Assembly (NCBI RefSeq): GCF_030272615.1
Contig: NC_081413.1
Location: 102,820,239-102,884,238 of the forward strand
Source of the DNA: Cryptomeria japonica
Lineage: Eukaryota > Streptophyta > Pinopsida > Cupressales > Cupressaceae
Length of the DNA stretch: 64,000 nucleotides
Direction: 5' to 3'
Shown: piece by piece, positions 43,760 through 58,111 of the stretch
How positions within the stretch are numbered: the stretch's first letter is position 1
Layout: each line of letters begins with the position of its first letter
Notes under the pieces: generated by a model
Told to the model about the DNA's origin: nothing
What the model saw: the letters and a program-made list of their open reading frames with translations, nothing else
The model's database searches: none
Made by a program: the position numbers and the translations under genes

Positions 43760-46700
43760 ATGCCTCCGACTACGCGACAAGCTCGCAAGCGTGGAAGGGG
43801 TCCTAGGCGTACACGTATGCCACGCGAGGATGTTGCTAGGGAGGAACCGGTTCCAGAAGGGAACCCGGAAGCACCTCCCGAACCACCGGTTGACCCTAAC
43901 CGAGACATCTTGCTAGCTCTTCAGAACTTGATTGGGATCGTGCAGGATAGGCTTCCAACAGTGGACCGTCATGCAGACAATCAGAACTCAGGGAGTCATA
44001 GGTCAGTAGAGAGGGAACGGAGTAGGAGTCCACCTCCTAATTCCATAGAGGGCGAGGCAGAGCACGAGCCAGAGTCCGTTCACCTGCCCGAACCCCCTCC
44101 AGTAGCAGCACCTGTGTACTTTGAGAGAGCCCGTCAGGAACCAGGAGACCTGATTAGAGAGGTTTTACGCCTCCAGCCACCATCCTTTAGAGGGACTACT
44201 GATGGAGTAGAGGCTGAGGCATGGCTTTTGAGCCTAGATTGGTGCTTCGCATTGCGATCTTATGAAAGCAATCTGAAGGCACGAGTTGCAGTCCACCTTC
44301 TGAGATCGACAGCCTCCACATGGTGGAAGCAAGAGGAGTTCAAGTGTGGACTCACGGCAGATACCATCACATGGGAAATCTTCACAGAGAGGTTCAGAGA
44401 GAGGTACTTGTCAGAGCACTTCAGGCAGCGTAGGATCGATGAGTTACACGACCTCCAGCAGAAGGGTCTCTCAGTGACCCAGTACGAGAGTAAGTTTATT
44501 GAGCTCCTACCTTATGTAGATTACCTGAAGGATGAGAAGTTGCTCGTCAACCGATTTGTTAGGGGACTCAATGCTGGGATAGCAGGACCAGTGAGGATGG
44601 CCGCTCCAGGGAGCCTTCGGGTTGCCATGGAGAAGGCCCTTATAGCCGAGGAGATTCAGATCAGGCCACAGGACACGAGGGATCGATTCCAGAACCGAAA
44701 CCCAGCTCCCCAGCCTTTCGGGTTTCAGAAACCCCATTGGAAAGGCAACCATAGGAATGTTTCAGGGTCCCATAAACCCCCTCCTCCATAGCAGTCACAG
44801 TAGAGTCAGAGATAGAGGCCACCTCAGGGACAGCAGGGCTCCAGGCCCAAGCAGTGGCAGTCACAGGGTCCCAGGCGTGACCAGAGACCACAGGGTACAT
44901 ACACACTCCCGGCACGGGCTCAGCAGTCCTCCAGGGGTGGGTACAGTGGTTCTAGCCAGACAGGTGGGCATCCTTTTTCTAGGCCTTAGGGCGCACAGTT
45001 TCAGGCACGCGGTGCTTGCTTCACGTGTGGAGCCATGGGGCACATGGCGAGAGACTATCCACAGGGATAGATGACAGGGAATCAGAGGATTGCAACGTCA
45101 GAGCCTACAGTTGGGGACATGGGCAAGTCCCATAGAGTCTTCGCAGCGGTTGACAACCGCCAGGTAGAGCACCAGGCCACAGTCATCAAGGCTGCAGGTA
45201 AGGTCAGAGGTAGTAGTATTTCTATATTATTTGACTCAGGAGCGACTAACTCCTTTATATCTCCATTGGTTATGGAGCGTTGCGGGCTAGTGGCAGTAAG
45301 GCAAAGTGTCAGCTGGGAAGTGGAGTTAGCTTCAGGGGCTAGAGTGTCAGTGGATTCAGAGGTTAGGGGATGTCCGCTCCAGTTTGGTAATACCACCACC
45401 TTAGTAGACCTTAGAGTTACACCACTCGGATCTTATGGCGTCGTACTTGGCATGGATTGGCTTTACGCCCACAGAGCCAAGATAGATTGTCGCTTGAAAA
45501 AGGTCGAGTGTGAGGATGATCATGGTGCTCCCATAGTAATCACTGGGATTCAGAGACCTGTGTCTCTTCGCATGATATCCGCTATGCAGCTTAAGCGGAG
45601 CATGCGGAAGGGATGTCAGTTGTTTGCCATCACGATCAGTGACAGAGAGGAAGAAAATGAGAGGGAGCCTTCCATAAATGATCATCCCATCCTTGAGGCA
45701 TTTGCAGATGTGTTTCCAGCGGAGCTAACTGGTATGCCGCCTAGCAGAGAGATCGACTTCCACATAGATTTGGTACCAGGAGCCGAGCCAGTTTCGAGAG
45801 CACCTTATAGGATGACCACTCATGAGCTTAATGAGCTCAAGATGCAGCTAGAGGAACTCTTAGAGAAGGGTCACATCCGTCCTAGCATCTCCCCTTGGGG
45901 CGCACCAGTCATCTTCATGAAGATGAAAGACGGATCCCTTCAGTTGTGCATGGATTACAGACAACTGAATAAAGTAACCATCAAGAACCGTTATCCCTTG
46001 CCGAGGATCGATGACTTGTTTGATCAGCTTCAGGGTGCTAAAGTATTTTCCAAAATAGACCTGAAGTCAGGATATCATCAGTTGAGAATTGTGGAAAGTA
46101 ATATCCACAAGAGCGCGTTTCGCACCAGATATGGCCACTATGAGTTCACTGTGGTCCCATTCGGTCTTACGAATGCTCTAGCTGTATTCATGAGTCTCGT
46201 GAATGGGGTATTCCGCACCTTCCTTGACCGATTTGTGATAGTGTTCCTCGATGACATATTGATCTATTCCCAAAATGAGCAGGAGCATGAGGAGCATTTG
46301 AGGCAGGTTTTGCAGTGTTTGAGGGACAACCAGTTGTTCGACAGTTTGTCGAAGTGTGCTTTCTTTAGATTAGAGGTCAAGTACCTAGGGCATGTTATAT
46401 CCGGTGATGGGATCTTAGTTGACCCATCAAAGATTAGAGCCATCATGGATTGGCCGGCGCCTACCAGTGTGACAGAGGTCGGGAGCTTCATGGGTTTGGC
46501 AGGGTACTACAGACGCTTTGTTGAGGGATTTTCCAGAGTTGCACACCCCATCACATCCCTCCAGCGAAAAGGGAAGAAATTCGAGTGGTCAGAGAAGTGT
46601 GAGAGGGCTTTTCAGGATCTAAAAAGGGCACTTACTAGTGCACCTATTCTTATAGTGCCAGACCCCACGGCCGACTTCATGGTATGCACAGATGCTTCCT

Positions 46701-48526
46701 TAGATGGATTGGGAGCAGTTCTTATGCAGGAGGGTAGGGTTATAGCATACGAGTCTAGGAAGCTTAAGACTCACGAGCTTAACTACCCTACGCACGACCT
46801 AGAGCTTGCAGCGGTTGTACATGCACTTGTGAGGTGGAGACACTTCCTTTTAGGTCATCACTTCGAGCTTCATTCGGACCATCAGAGTTTGTAGTACATC
46901 TTCACCCAGCCTAACCTTAATGCAAGTCAGAGGAGATGGATGGAGTTCCTTTGTGAGTATGATTTTGATGTTCATTACATCAAAGGAAAGGAGAATGTGG
47001 TCGCAGATGCCCTAAGTAGGAGACGACATGAGGTTTACACCATATCCATGAGCACGGATTTGAGAGACCATATTTTGCAGCGATTGCCAGAGGATGATTG
47101 GTATCTAGAGGTTTGTCAGAGGATCCGTAATCAGGAGACCCTAGAAGGGAAGTTTGTGGACTACTCTTTGGAGTCCGATGGTTTATTACGCCATAGAGGG
47201 CGCATCTATGTACCCTCTCTTGGGGGTTTGCGAGATTTCATTATCATGGAGTCTCATAGAGCTCCTTATGCAGCGCATCCCGGGGTTAAGAAGATGCATG
47301 CTGACTTGAGACAGTTATATCATTGGCCAGGAATGCGGCAGCTTATCGCCGAGTTAGTAGCCCGATGCCTTGAGTGTCAGAGAGTCAAGGTGGAGCACCG
47401 CCATCCAGGTGGGTTACTCCAGTCCCATGCTATACTAGAGTGGAAGTGGGATACTATATCCATGGACTTCATCATTGGTCTTCCTATGTCATCTTGTCGC
47501 CATAATGCTATCTTGGTGACAGTTGACAAATTGACCAAAGTATCCCACTTCTCACCAGTCTGGACTACCTTCACAGCTCCAGCAGTGGCACAGGTGTTCT
47601 TGCGAGACATTGTTAGGCTTCATGGTGTCCCACGCAAGATTATTTCTGATAGGGATTCTCTCTTTACTTCTTCCTTTTGGAAGGCATTACAGGCAGCGTT
47701 GGGCACCAAGCTCAACTTCAACACAGCCTATCATCCAGAGACAGATGGACAGACAGAGTGGGTTAACCAGGTGTTAGAGGATATGCTCCGCATGTATGTC
47801 ATGGATCATCAGACCCGATGTGAGGAGTACCTGCATTTAGTAGAATTTGCCTATAATAATGGGCATCACACTTCTTTGCGGATGCCACCTTTTCAGGCTT
47901 TGTACGGCAGACCATGCAGGACACCTTTGAGTTGGGACCGTATTGAGGATAGAGTGGCCATAGGCCCTGAGATGGTTCATGATATGGAGCAGCAGGTAAT
48001 TTTGATTAGACAGCGCCTTAGAGAGGCACAGGATAGGCAGAAGAAATATGCAGATGCAAAGAGGATAGACCGGAGTTACATGGTTGGGGACACATTTTTC
48101 CTAAGAGTGCGACCGCATAAGAGTCCAATCCGCTATGGAAAGGGTTCTAAGCTCGCACCTCACTTTGTCGGACCCTTCGAGATCCTTGAGAGGATAGGAC
48201 CAGTTTCTTATCACCTAACTTTGCCACCTAGCCTGTCACGCATCCACGATGTATTTCATGTGTCAGTTTTGAGAAAGTATAGCTATGATGAGTCTCATAT
48301 TTTAGATTGGGATGCCTTGCAGGTGGAGTTGAACGGGCAGCTAGCCTTGGAGCCCATTCGTATTTTGGCTCGCCGGACGTTGGCCCTTCGAGGTTGAGAG
48401 CTGGACTAGGTTAGGGTCCAGTGGGATTGCTATGATGAGGTCACAGCTTCATGGGAGGATGCAGCACGTATGAGATCACAGTACCCTCATCTTTTTGATG
48501 AACTCCAGGAGGACGTTCATGCCTAG
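43760..48526 (+). pseudogene. E gag-pol polyprotein, copy 1 (1588 codons, eight premature stops)
   Basis: A single frame from ATG 43760 (MPPTTRQARKRGRG, basic) to TAG 48524-48526. Residues about 150-260 are the retrotransposon gag domain (STASTWWKQEEF). A zinc knuckle near 45016-45060 has its last Cys changed to Tyr. Protease motif LFDSGAT lies near 45230; RT runs from about 45850 with active site FLDD at 46244-46255; RNase H has [12 protein letters not shown] near 46690. The integrase zinc region (AAHPGVKKMH...CLEC) is at 47270-47385, with core Asp in SMDFIIG, Asp in ISDRD and Glu in TDGQTE. A chromodomain-like end is at 48360-48500. Stops: 44789, 44801, 44813, 44987, 45068, 46892, 48395, 48407. 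No frameshift. In RT the conserved TNAPATF block reads TNALAVF. Confidence 0.95.
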
Positions 48527-48536
48527 AGGGGGAGGG
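48525..48536 (+). promoter_or_regulatory. E polypurine tract, copy 1
   Basis: AGAGGGGGAGGG overlaps the gag-pol stop codon and abuts LTR 2. Confidence 0.85.
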
Positions 48537-51378
48537 TGTGAGGCCCTACCCCGACCCATCCTATCTCTTTAGTTATTTTTATTTTGGAACTATTTTGGAT
48601 GCTAGTCTTTGACACACTATGGATAGAGAACTTTACATGGTCCCACGATTTTGGTAACATTGATATGTATGGATGCTTCATTTCTATGCCTTGTGGATTA
48701 TAGAATATTATATGATTCTAGATTAGGGTAATATTGTGATGATGCAAGTTATTATCTGAATTTCAGGATTTGTTATAATGTTAGAAAAATGTTCGCATAT
48801 CTTGTAGATGGATCAAATTTTGAGGATTATGATGAAATTGCTTTGATTTGTGACAAATCGTATTTTATAATGTCAAGTCCTTGCAGAATGAATGTAATGT
48901 ATTCTGATTTTGTGTTATATATTATATGAGGCTATTTGGGAAGTACTAATGTTTAAATTGAGATGTGCAGGAAATTGTCCATGTGACCATGGAAATATTA
49001 GGGAGAATCAAGTCTAGGCCTATGCACGTTAGTGAAATCAGGGGTTGTCTATTTGGAGAGACAACACCCCGTATGTATTGTATTTTATTCGTAAATGTAA
49101 AATGTTGCATGAGTGTAAATTGTAATTATTGAATTGTTTAAATTGTTTTAGGGACAATTGCCATGTATGTAATTGTGATGTGGAATTATGTTGAAGTGTC
49201 ACTTGACACCTATGTAGTATGTTGTGTTGGCAAATTGTCTTGTCACCTTTTTGGAAAGTTTTATTTTTGTTAATTGTTATATCTCCTAATTATCCTTGAA
49301 GGAACCAAGAAATCTAGGTTAGTGAGCCACAAGGAAGGTCAACTCAGAGATGACCCGTAGGTTAACTTCAGGTGGACTTTTTGAAGGTCAAATCAACTCC
49401 TAGAGTCAATTTTAGAGCTTTTCTATTAGGCCTCATGGGGTACCTATGGGTGAAGGCCAAAATTGGCCATGTGTCTTTCCCTTAGGACTTGTTTAACCAC
49501 CCAAAAAAGTGGTTTTACCAAGATGGACGAATTCCATCTATAGGAGTGCCATCCTTGGTAGGATAACCTTCTTGGAGATAGTAATCCCTCTTCCCCATTG
49601 CATTTCCCTTCTCTAGACACCTAGGTTAGGGAGTGTGTAAGACCTAGGGAAGACCAACCCAATGGGGGATCTCTCACTCTATCCAAGAGATTGGAAGGAG
49701 TGAGAGAGGCCTTCTTAGGCTAAGAATGGAAGCTTAGTGAGCTAATCACGCACTCTCCATCCTTGGAGATTTTTTGGAAAAACTTGGGAGGAAAAACCAG
49801 TTGGAGGAATAGGGAATTTGGGGGCCAAAGAATTGCAGAAAGTTGTGTGGATTGGGCAGCTCATCTCCAACTAAATTTAGCATACCTATTGGCAGAATAA
49901 GGTTGGTTTTTATCTCCTCTTGTTTATGTTGTTTATGTTAGTTTATGTTGTTTGTTGAAGGAAAGAAATGCTTGTAAAGGGAGTGTTTATGTAAATTGTT
50001 GTTGAAAAAAAAAAAAAAAGTGTAGTTTCATTTCTATGTTTTTTTTGTTTGTGTTCTTGTTTTGGGAGTGTCCAAGATCTTCTACTCTTGGGAGAGTAGG
50101 ATGATCTTGGGGTGGAAGAAGCATGACAGCCTTGGGTGAGAGGCTCTCCTTAAGGAGAGTGGTCTCAAGGGTGTCCTTTGTGACCCTTGCTGCATAGCCT
50201 TGTGTATGCATTTGGGGGTCATAAGGGGAGAGAATATGGCTTTGAGCCTTTGGGGGGCATAAGGTGTGTGGGATGAATCTGTTGTATATTTTGTGTTGCC
50301 ATGAGGTGGCTTGAGTTATATTTTGGCTGCAGTCTCCCCAATGGTACTTGGTCCACTTCCACCCATAGATTGATCATCACAAAGTGTGGTGAAAGTGTAG
50401 CTTGGGATGGGAAGGTGTATGTCTGTGTGTTTGGCCTATTGTTGTGTTGTATTGCTTGGTTGTAACCCCGTCTAGGTCTTGATTCTCCTAGCTCGGGGGT
50501 GGCTTCTGGTAAGCCTAGGCTGGGAGGTGAGCATCCCATGGTCACAGTCCTAAATTTTACTTGCAGGTGGCTTGGGATAAAGACTAGGAGTTGCAGATTG
50601 TTGTGTTGCAGACTTTTATTCAGATTTCTGATTTCTATTTAAAAGCAGAAAAGCAAGAAGAAAATGTAATCTTTATGATTTGTAGCAAAAAAAAAATGTA
50701 TATGTAAATAGAGGACTTTAGATTGTTTTTCTGTTATCCTCTGTACAAGATTAGGAATGAAAAGGCTGATTAGTCTATTTACCCATTTTATATATGGGTC
50801 ATTGTAAATTTAAAATCTGGAAAGCAATGTAATTTTTATTTATATTATGATATCTAATGTGTTGCTGAAGACTGCATCTAAACCTAGTTTGTTCACTTGT
50901 TTATTTACTGCAATATTAAAGAAAAGAAAAGAAAAATGCATTAGGTTTCATGGGTTACTTGCATAGTTTAGATTACTGTTATTTTATGACTGTCTGTTAA
51001 AAAGAAAAGAGAACTAGTGTTGTTCTATTTCTGAAGAAAGTAGGATGTTTGACTATTAAATAAAAGAAAAAAAAAATAGACCTATTCTAAATGCTGTTAG
51101 AAGACAAAAAACAGAATGTAAATGGTTAAAATCTCAAATCAATATAAGGGTTTTTAGCCCTATTATTTCAACATTTAATCATATATATATATATCTATAG
51201 GTATATAAGTATATATATTGAAAATATATACCTATATATATATGAATATATATATATATAAATTCCTGTATGTGCATACCCTTGTAACAATGAAATAAAA
51301 GATATATAATCTGAATCCTGTGCATCCCTGTTACTAAACATATAAAAGTATTGCAGAATAACCTTCTTAATCATATAT

Positions 51379-51487
<109 letters not shown>

Positions 51488-51691
51488 CATATTTCTGTAT
51501 CAGAAAAACATACTCTGTGGATGCCTGTAGAAAAAAAAAAGATATTGCATATTTATATGAGATACTGTGCACCGTGTATATATATATATATATATGTGGT
51601 ATTAAAAAAAAAAAAAAATCGCATCATATAACATTTGAAAACCCACGAAATAACAAAATGGTTTAAAAAAAAAAAAAGGGAGACACGCGGG

Positions 51692-51894
51692 CCACTGTGT
51701 GTAACACAGTGGACGGCCACGACCGAGCCACTGTGCTACACACAGTGGGCGGTGCTGAAGGGCACCGCACTGTGTGTAACACAGTGGGCGGTTGCGGCCG
51801 CCACTGTGCTATGCACAATGAACGGCGCCCGCCACTGTGTGTATACACAATGGGCAGCGGCTATGCCGTCCGCCACTGTGTGTATGCACAGCGG
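51692..51894. repeat. GC-rich palindrome array in LTR 2 (six units)
   Basis: Same six-unit organisation and length as in LTR 1, with point differences that slightly weaken some arms. Confidence 0.88.
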
Positions 51895-52004
51895 CGCCCG
51901 GAACCTCTCCCCACTTCCTCCGCCTCATCACATTTGGAAACCCTCCGTCGTACCTGCAATCTCCCTCGCTCGAAAGAAAACGAACAATAAAATATAGGGG
52001 TTTA

Positions 52005-52108
52005 ATAAACCCTAACCCATTTCGGGTTAGGGTATAAAATGATAAAAAAATAAAACAAGTGTAATATATAAAAATGCAACCCTAACCCAATTTCGGGTTA
52101 GGGTTAGC
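52005..52108 (+). promoter_or_regulatory. Putative promoter of LTR 2
   Basis: AAACCCTAACCC, GGGTTAGGG and TATAAAA (52033-52039), then a second telomere-like inverted pair, as in LTR 1 but with an intact first arm. Confidence 0.6.
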
Positions 52109-52403
52109 ATTTTAAGAATTTATATATATATATATATATGAGAAATTTAAATTGGAATTTTAAACTTGGGTTTTAATGTATATATTGGGGTCAATTTAAT
52201 AATGGAATTATTATATGTCCATTTAAATTGGGATTTTAAACTTTGATGTTAATATATATACATTTGGGGTCAACTTAATAATGAAATTATTATATGTCCA
52301 TTTAAATTGGAATTTTAAACCTTGATGTTAATATATATACATTTGGGGTTAATTTAATAATGAAATTATTATATGTCCATATATTGGAATTTTAAACTTG
52401 GAT

Positions 52404-52457
<54 letters not shown>

Positions 52458-53165
52458 GGGTTAATTTAATAATGGAATTATTATATGCCCTTTTATTTTT
52501 TAGGGGATTAAAATTTTAAAATTAAAGGGATTTAAAAACAAAGGGGTTATTATAGTTGGATACACCATACATTAAATCGATTAGTTTATTTAATTAATCA
52601 ATAGATTTTCCCCAAATATATTTGGACGTTAGGAAAATTTGAAAGGAGGAATTTGTAAATTTATGAACCTTAAGCCCTTGAGACCGATTTTTGGTCGGAT
52701 TGAAATTTAATTGACAAAATCAAGGGATTTAGGGAAAATTAGAATCGGCCTTAGCTTATTGTCGGTTTTAGTGGGCAAATGACATTGTAGTAATTCGAAC
52801 CCTCATCGGTTGGATGTATATAATAATTTCGCATGTGCATCAATTAATTAATAGCATTATCCTTATATGGATTGGGAATGATTTAATACAATAAGATAAT
52901 CAATTATCCCTTGATTTAATTAGCGACATCTTGTCGTAAGTAATTGAGCTAGCTAACTAATCCGTGATGCTAATTAATCCCCTCCCAACAAGTCGCTCGC
53001 TCGAGTTGGTTAATTTACCCAACCTTAGAAGTAAGTTTATTTACATCCTAGATAAGGCAAAACTTTAGTAAAGTTATTATATTATAGAATATGTTGCGAG
53101 TTCATGACGTCAAAAAAAATTTTTGTTGTTCCGTTTTTGTGCCCTAAAGTTTGGGCACGACATTC

Positions 53166-53177
53166 TGGTATCAGAGC
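53166..53177 (+). promoter_or_regulatory. E primer-binding site, copy 2
   Basis: TGGTATCAGAGC, three bases after LTR 2. Confidence 0.9.
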
Positions 53178-53334
53178 AAGGTTTCCGACACTAGGAACCT
53201 TTCTCCATTACGTTTCGCTTTAACTATCCAAATTAATCAAATATTTTCTTAAAAAGAAAATAAAAATATAAATATATGAAAGTTAAATTATTTAATTAAT
53301 TGTTTATTTATTTTATTTTTGTTTCCTCATTAGG

Positions 53335-56300
53335 ATGCCTCCGACTACGCGACAAGCTCGCAAGCGTGGAAGGGGTCCTAGGCGTACACGTATGCCACGC
53401 GAGGATGTTGCTAGGGAGGAACCGGTTCCAGAAGGGAACCCGGAAGCACCTCCCGAACCACCGGTTGACCCTAACCGAGACATCTTGCTAGCTCTTCAGA
53501 ACTTGATTGGGATCGTGCAGGATAGGCTTCCAGCAGTGGACCGTCATGCAGACAATCAGAACTCAGGGAGTCATAGGTCAGTAGAGAGGGAACGGAGTAG
53601 GAGTCCACCTCCTAATTCCATAGAGGGCGAGGCAGAGCACGAGCCAGAGTCCGTTCACCTGCCCGAACCCCCTCCAGTAGCAGCACCTGTGTACTTTGAG
53701 AGAGCCCGTCAGGAACCAGGAGACCTGATTAGAGAGGTTTTACGCCTCCAGCCACCATCCTTTGGAGGGACTACTGACGGAGTAGAGGCTGAGGCATGGC
53801 TTTTGAGCCTAGATCGGTGCTTCGCATTGCGATCTTATGAAAGCAATCTGAAGGCACGAGTTGCAGTCCACCTTCTGAGATCGACAGCCTCCACATGGTG
53901 GAAGCAAGAGGAGTTCAAGTGTGGACTCACGGCAGATATCATCACATGGGAAATCTTCACAGAGAGGTTCAGAGAGAGGTACTTGTCAGAGCACTTCAGG
54001 CAGCGTAGGATCGATGAGTTACATGACCTCCAGCAGAAGGGTCTCTCAGTGACCCAGTACGAGAGTAAGTTTATTGAGCTCCTACCTTATGTAGATTACC
54101 TGAAGGACGAGAAGTTGCTCGTCAACTGATTTGTTAGGGGACTCAATGCTGGGATAGCAGGACCAGTGAGGATGGCCGCTCCAGGGAGACTTCGGGTTGT
54201 CGTGGAGAAGGCCCTTATAGCCGAGGAGATTCAGATCAGGCCACAGGACACGAGGGATCGATTCCATAACCGAAACCCAGCTCCCCAGCCTTTCGGGTTT
54301 CAGAAACCCCATTGGAAAGGCAACCACAGGAATGTTTCAGGGTCCCATAAACCCCCTCCTCCACAGCAGTCACAGTAGAGTCAGAGACAGAGGCCACCTC
54401 AGGGACAGCAGGGCTCCAGGCCCAAGCAGTGGCAGTCACAGGGTCCCAGGCGTGACCAGAGAGCACAGGGTACATACACACCCCCGGCACGGGCTCAGCA
54501 GTCCTCCAGGGTTGGGTACAGTGGTTCTAGCCAGACAGGTGGGCATCCTTTTTCTAGGCCTCAGGGCGCATAGTTTCAGGCACGCGGTGCTTGCTTCACA
54601 TGTGGAGCCATGGGGCACATGGCGAGAGACTGTCCACAGGGATAGATGACAGGGAATCAGAGGATGGCAACGTCAGAGCCTACAGTTGGGGACATGGGCA
54701 AGTCCCATAGAGTCTTCGCAGAGGTTGACAACCGCCAGGTAGAGCACCAGGCCACAGTCATCAAGGCTGTAGGTAAGGTCAGAGGTAGTAGTATTTCTAT
54801 ATTATTTGACTCAGGAGCGACTGACTCCTTTATATCTCCATTGGTTATGGAGCATTGCGGGCTAGTAGCAGTAAGGCAAAGTGTCAGCTGGGAAGTGGAG
54901 TTAGCTTCAGGGGCTAGAGTGTCAGTGGATTCAGAGGTTAGGGGATGTCCGCTCCAGATTGGTAATACCACCACCTTAGTAGACCTTAGAGTTACACCAC
55001 TCGGATCTTATGGCGTCGTACTTGGCATGGATTGGCTTTACGCCCACAGAGCCAAGATAGATTGTCGCTTGAAAAAGGTCGAGTGTGAGGATGATCATGG
55101 TGCTCCCATATTAATCACTGGGATTCAGAGACCCGTGTCTCTTCGCATGATATCCGCTATGCAGCTTAAGCGGAGCATGCGGAAGGGATGTCAGTTGTTT
55201 GCCATCACGATCAGTGACAGAGAGGAAGAAAATGAGAGGGAGCCTTCCATAAATGATCATTCCATCCTTGAGGCATTTGCAGATGTGTTTCCAGCGGAGC
55301 TACCTGGTATGCCACCTAGCAGAGAGATCGACTTCCACATAGATTTGGTACCAGGAGCCGAGCCAGTTTCGAGAGCACCTTATAGGATGACCACTCATGA
55401 GCTTAATGAGCTCAAGATGCAGCTAGAGGAACTCTTAGAGAAGGGTCACATCCGTCCTAGCGTCTCCCCTTGGGGCGCACCAGTCATCTTCATGAAGAAG
55501 AAAGACGGATCCCTTCAGTTGTGCATGGATTACAGACAACTAAATAAAGTAACCATCAAGAACCATTATCCCTTGCCGAGGATCGATGACTTGTTTGATC
55601 AGCTTCAGGGTGCTAAAGTATTTTCCAAAATAGACCTGAAGTCAGGATATCATCAGTTGAGAATTGTGGAAAGTGATATCCACAAGACCGCGTTTCACAC
55701 CAGATATGGCCACTATGAGTTCACTGTGGTCCCATTCGGTCTTACGAATGCTCTAGCTGTATTCATGAGTCTCGTGAATGGGGTATTCCGCACCTTCCTT
55801 GACCGATTTGTGATAGTGTTCCTCGATGACATATTGATCTATTCCCGAAATGAGCAGGAGCATGAGGAGCATTTGAGGCAGGTTTTGCAGTGTTTGAGGG
55901 ACAACCAGTTGTTCGGCAGTTTGTTGAAGTGTGCTTTCTTTAGATTAGAGGTCAAGTACCTAGGGCATGTTATATCCGGTGATGGGATCTTAGTTGACCC
56001 ATCAAAGATTAGAGTCATCATGGATTGGCCGGTGCCTACCAGTGTGACAGAGGTCGGGAGCTTCATGGGTTTGGCAGGGTACTACAGACGCTTTGTTGAG
56101 GGATTTTCCAGAGTTGCACACCCCATCACATCCCTCCAGCGAAAAGGGAAGAAATTCGAGTGGTCAGAGAAGTGTGAGAGGGCTTTTCAGGATCTAAAAA
56201 GGGCACTTACTAGTGCACCTATTCTTATAGTGCCAGACCCCACGGCCGACTTCATGGTATGCATAGATGCTTCCTTAGATGGATTGGGAGCAGTTCTTAT

Positions 56301-58101
56301 GCAGGAGGGTAGGGTTATAGCATACGAGTCTAGGAAGCTTAAGACTCACGAGCTTAACCACCCTACGCACAACCTAGAGCTTGCAGCGGTTGTACATGCA
56401 CTTGTGAGGTGGAGACACTTCCTTTTAGGTCATCACTTCGAGCTTCATTCGGACCATCAGAGTTTGTAGTACATCTTCACCCAGCCTAACCTTAATGCAC
56501 GTCAGAGGAGATGGATGGAGTTCCATTGTGAGTATGATTTTGATTTTCATTACATCAAAGGAAAGGAGAATCTGGTCAGAGATGCCCTAAGTAGGAGACG
56601 ACATGAGGTTTACACCATATCCATGAGCACGGATTTGAGAGACCATATTTTGCAGCGATTGCCAGAGGATGATTGGTATCTAGAGGTTTGTCAGAGGATC
56701 CGTAATCAGGAGACCCTAGAAGGGAAGTTTGTGGACTACTCTTTGGAGTCCGATGGTTTATTACGCCATAGAGGGCGCATCTATGTACCCTCTCTTGGGG
56801 GTTTGCGAGATTTCATTATCATGGAGTCTCATAGAGCTCCTTATGCAGCGCATCCCGGGGTTAAGAAGATGCATGCTGACTTGAGACAGTTATATCATTG
56901 GCCAGGAATGCGGCAGCTTATCGCCGAGTTAGTAGCCCGATGCCTTGAGTGTCAGAGAGTCAAGGTGGAGCACCGCCATCCAGGTGGGTTACTCCAGTCC
57001 CATGCTATACCAGAGTGGAAGTGGGATACTATATCCATGGACTTCATCATTGGTCTTCCTATGTCATCTCGTCGCCATGATGCTATCTTGGTGACAGTTG
57101 ACAAATTGACCAAAGTATCCCACTTCTCTCCAGTCTGGACTACCTTCACAGCTCCAGCAGTGGCACAGGTGTTCTTGCGAGACATTGTTAGGCTTCATGG
57201 TGTCCCACGCAAGATTATTTCTGATAGGGATTCTCTCTTTACTTCTTCCTTTTGGAAGGCATTACAGGCAGCGTTGGGCACCAAGCTCAACTTCAACACA
57301 GCCTATCATCCAGAGACAGATGGACAGACAGAGTGGGTTAACCAGGTGTTAGAGGATATGCTCCGCATGTATGTCATGGATCATCAGACCTGATGGGAGG
57401 AGTACCTGCATTTAGTAGAATTTGCCTATAATAATGGGCATCACACTTCTTTGGGGATGCCACCTTTTTAGGCTTTGTATGGCAGACCATGCAGGACACC
57501 TTTGAGTTGGGACCGTATTGAGGATAGAGTGGCCATAGGCCCTGAGATGGTTCATGATATGGAGCAGCAGGTAATTTTGATTAGACAGCGCCTTAGAGAG
57601 GCACAGGATAGGCAGAAGAAATATGCAGATGCAAAGAGGATAGACCGGAGTTACATGGTTGGGGGCAGAGTTTTCCTGAGAGTGCGACCGCATAAGAGTC
57701 CAATCCGCTATGGAAAGGGTTCTAAGCTCGCACCTCACTTTGTCGGACCCTTCGAGATCCTTGAGAGGATAGGACCAGTTTCTTATCGCCTAACTTTGCC
57801 ACCTAGCCTGTCACGCATCCACGATGTATTTCATGTGTCAGTTTTGAGAAAGTATAGCTATGATGAGTCTCATATTTTAGATTGGGATGCCTTGGAGGTG
57901 GAGTTGAACGGGCAGCTAGCCTTGGAGCCCATTCGCATTTTGGCTCGCCGAACGTTGGCCCTTCGAGGTTGAGAGCTGGACTAGGTTAGGGTCCAGTGGG
58001 ATTGCTATGATGAGGTCACAGCTTCATGGGAGGATGCAGCACGTATGAGATCACAGTACCCTCATCTTTTTGATGAACTCCAGGAGGACGTTCATGCCTA
58101 G
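53335..58101 (+). pseudogene. E gag-pol polyprotein, copy 2 (1588 codons, nine premature stops)
   Basis: Exactly collinear with copy 1 at an offset of 9575 bp, with the same start and end and no indel. Domain order and active-site residues are the same: LFDSGAT near 54805, FLDD at 55819-55830, and the integrase Asp-Asp-Glu. The zinc knuckle here is intact (CFTCGAMGHMARDC). Stops: 54127, 54376, 54571, 54643, 56467, 57391, 57469, 57970, 57982. Five of these (54376, 54643, 56467, 57970, 57982) are shared with copy 1; the other four are private. Like copy 1 it reads TNALAVF in RT. Neither copy could make a full polyprotein without readthrough at several codons. Confidence 0.95.
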
Positions 58102-58111
58102 AGGGGGAGGG
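58100..58111 (+). promoter_or_regulatory. E polypurine tract, copy 2
   Basis: AGAGGGGGAGGG, abutting LTR 3. Confidence 0.85.
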
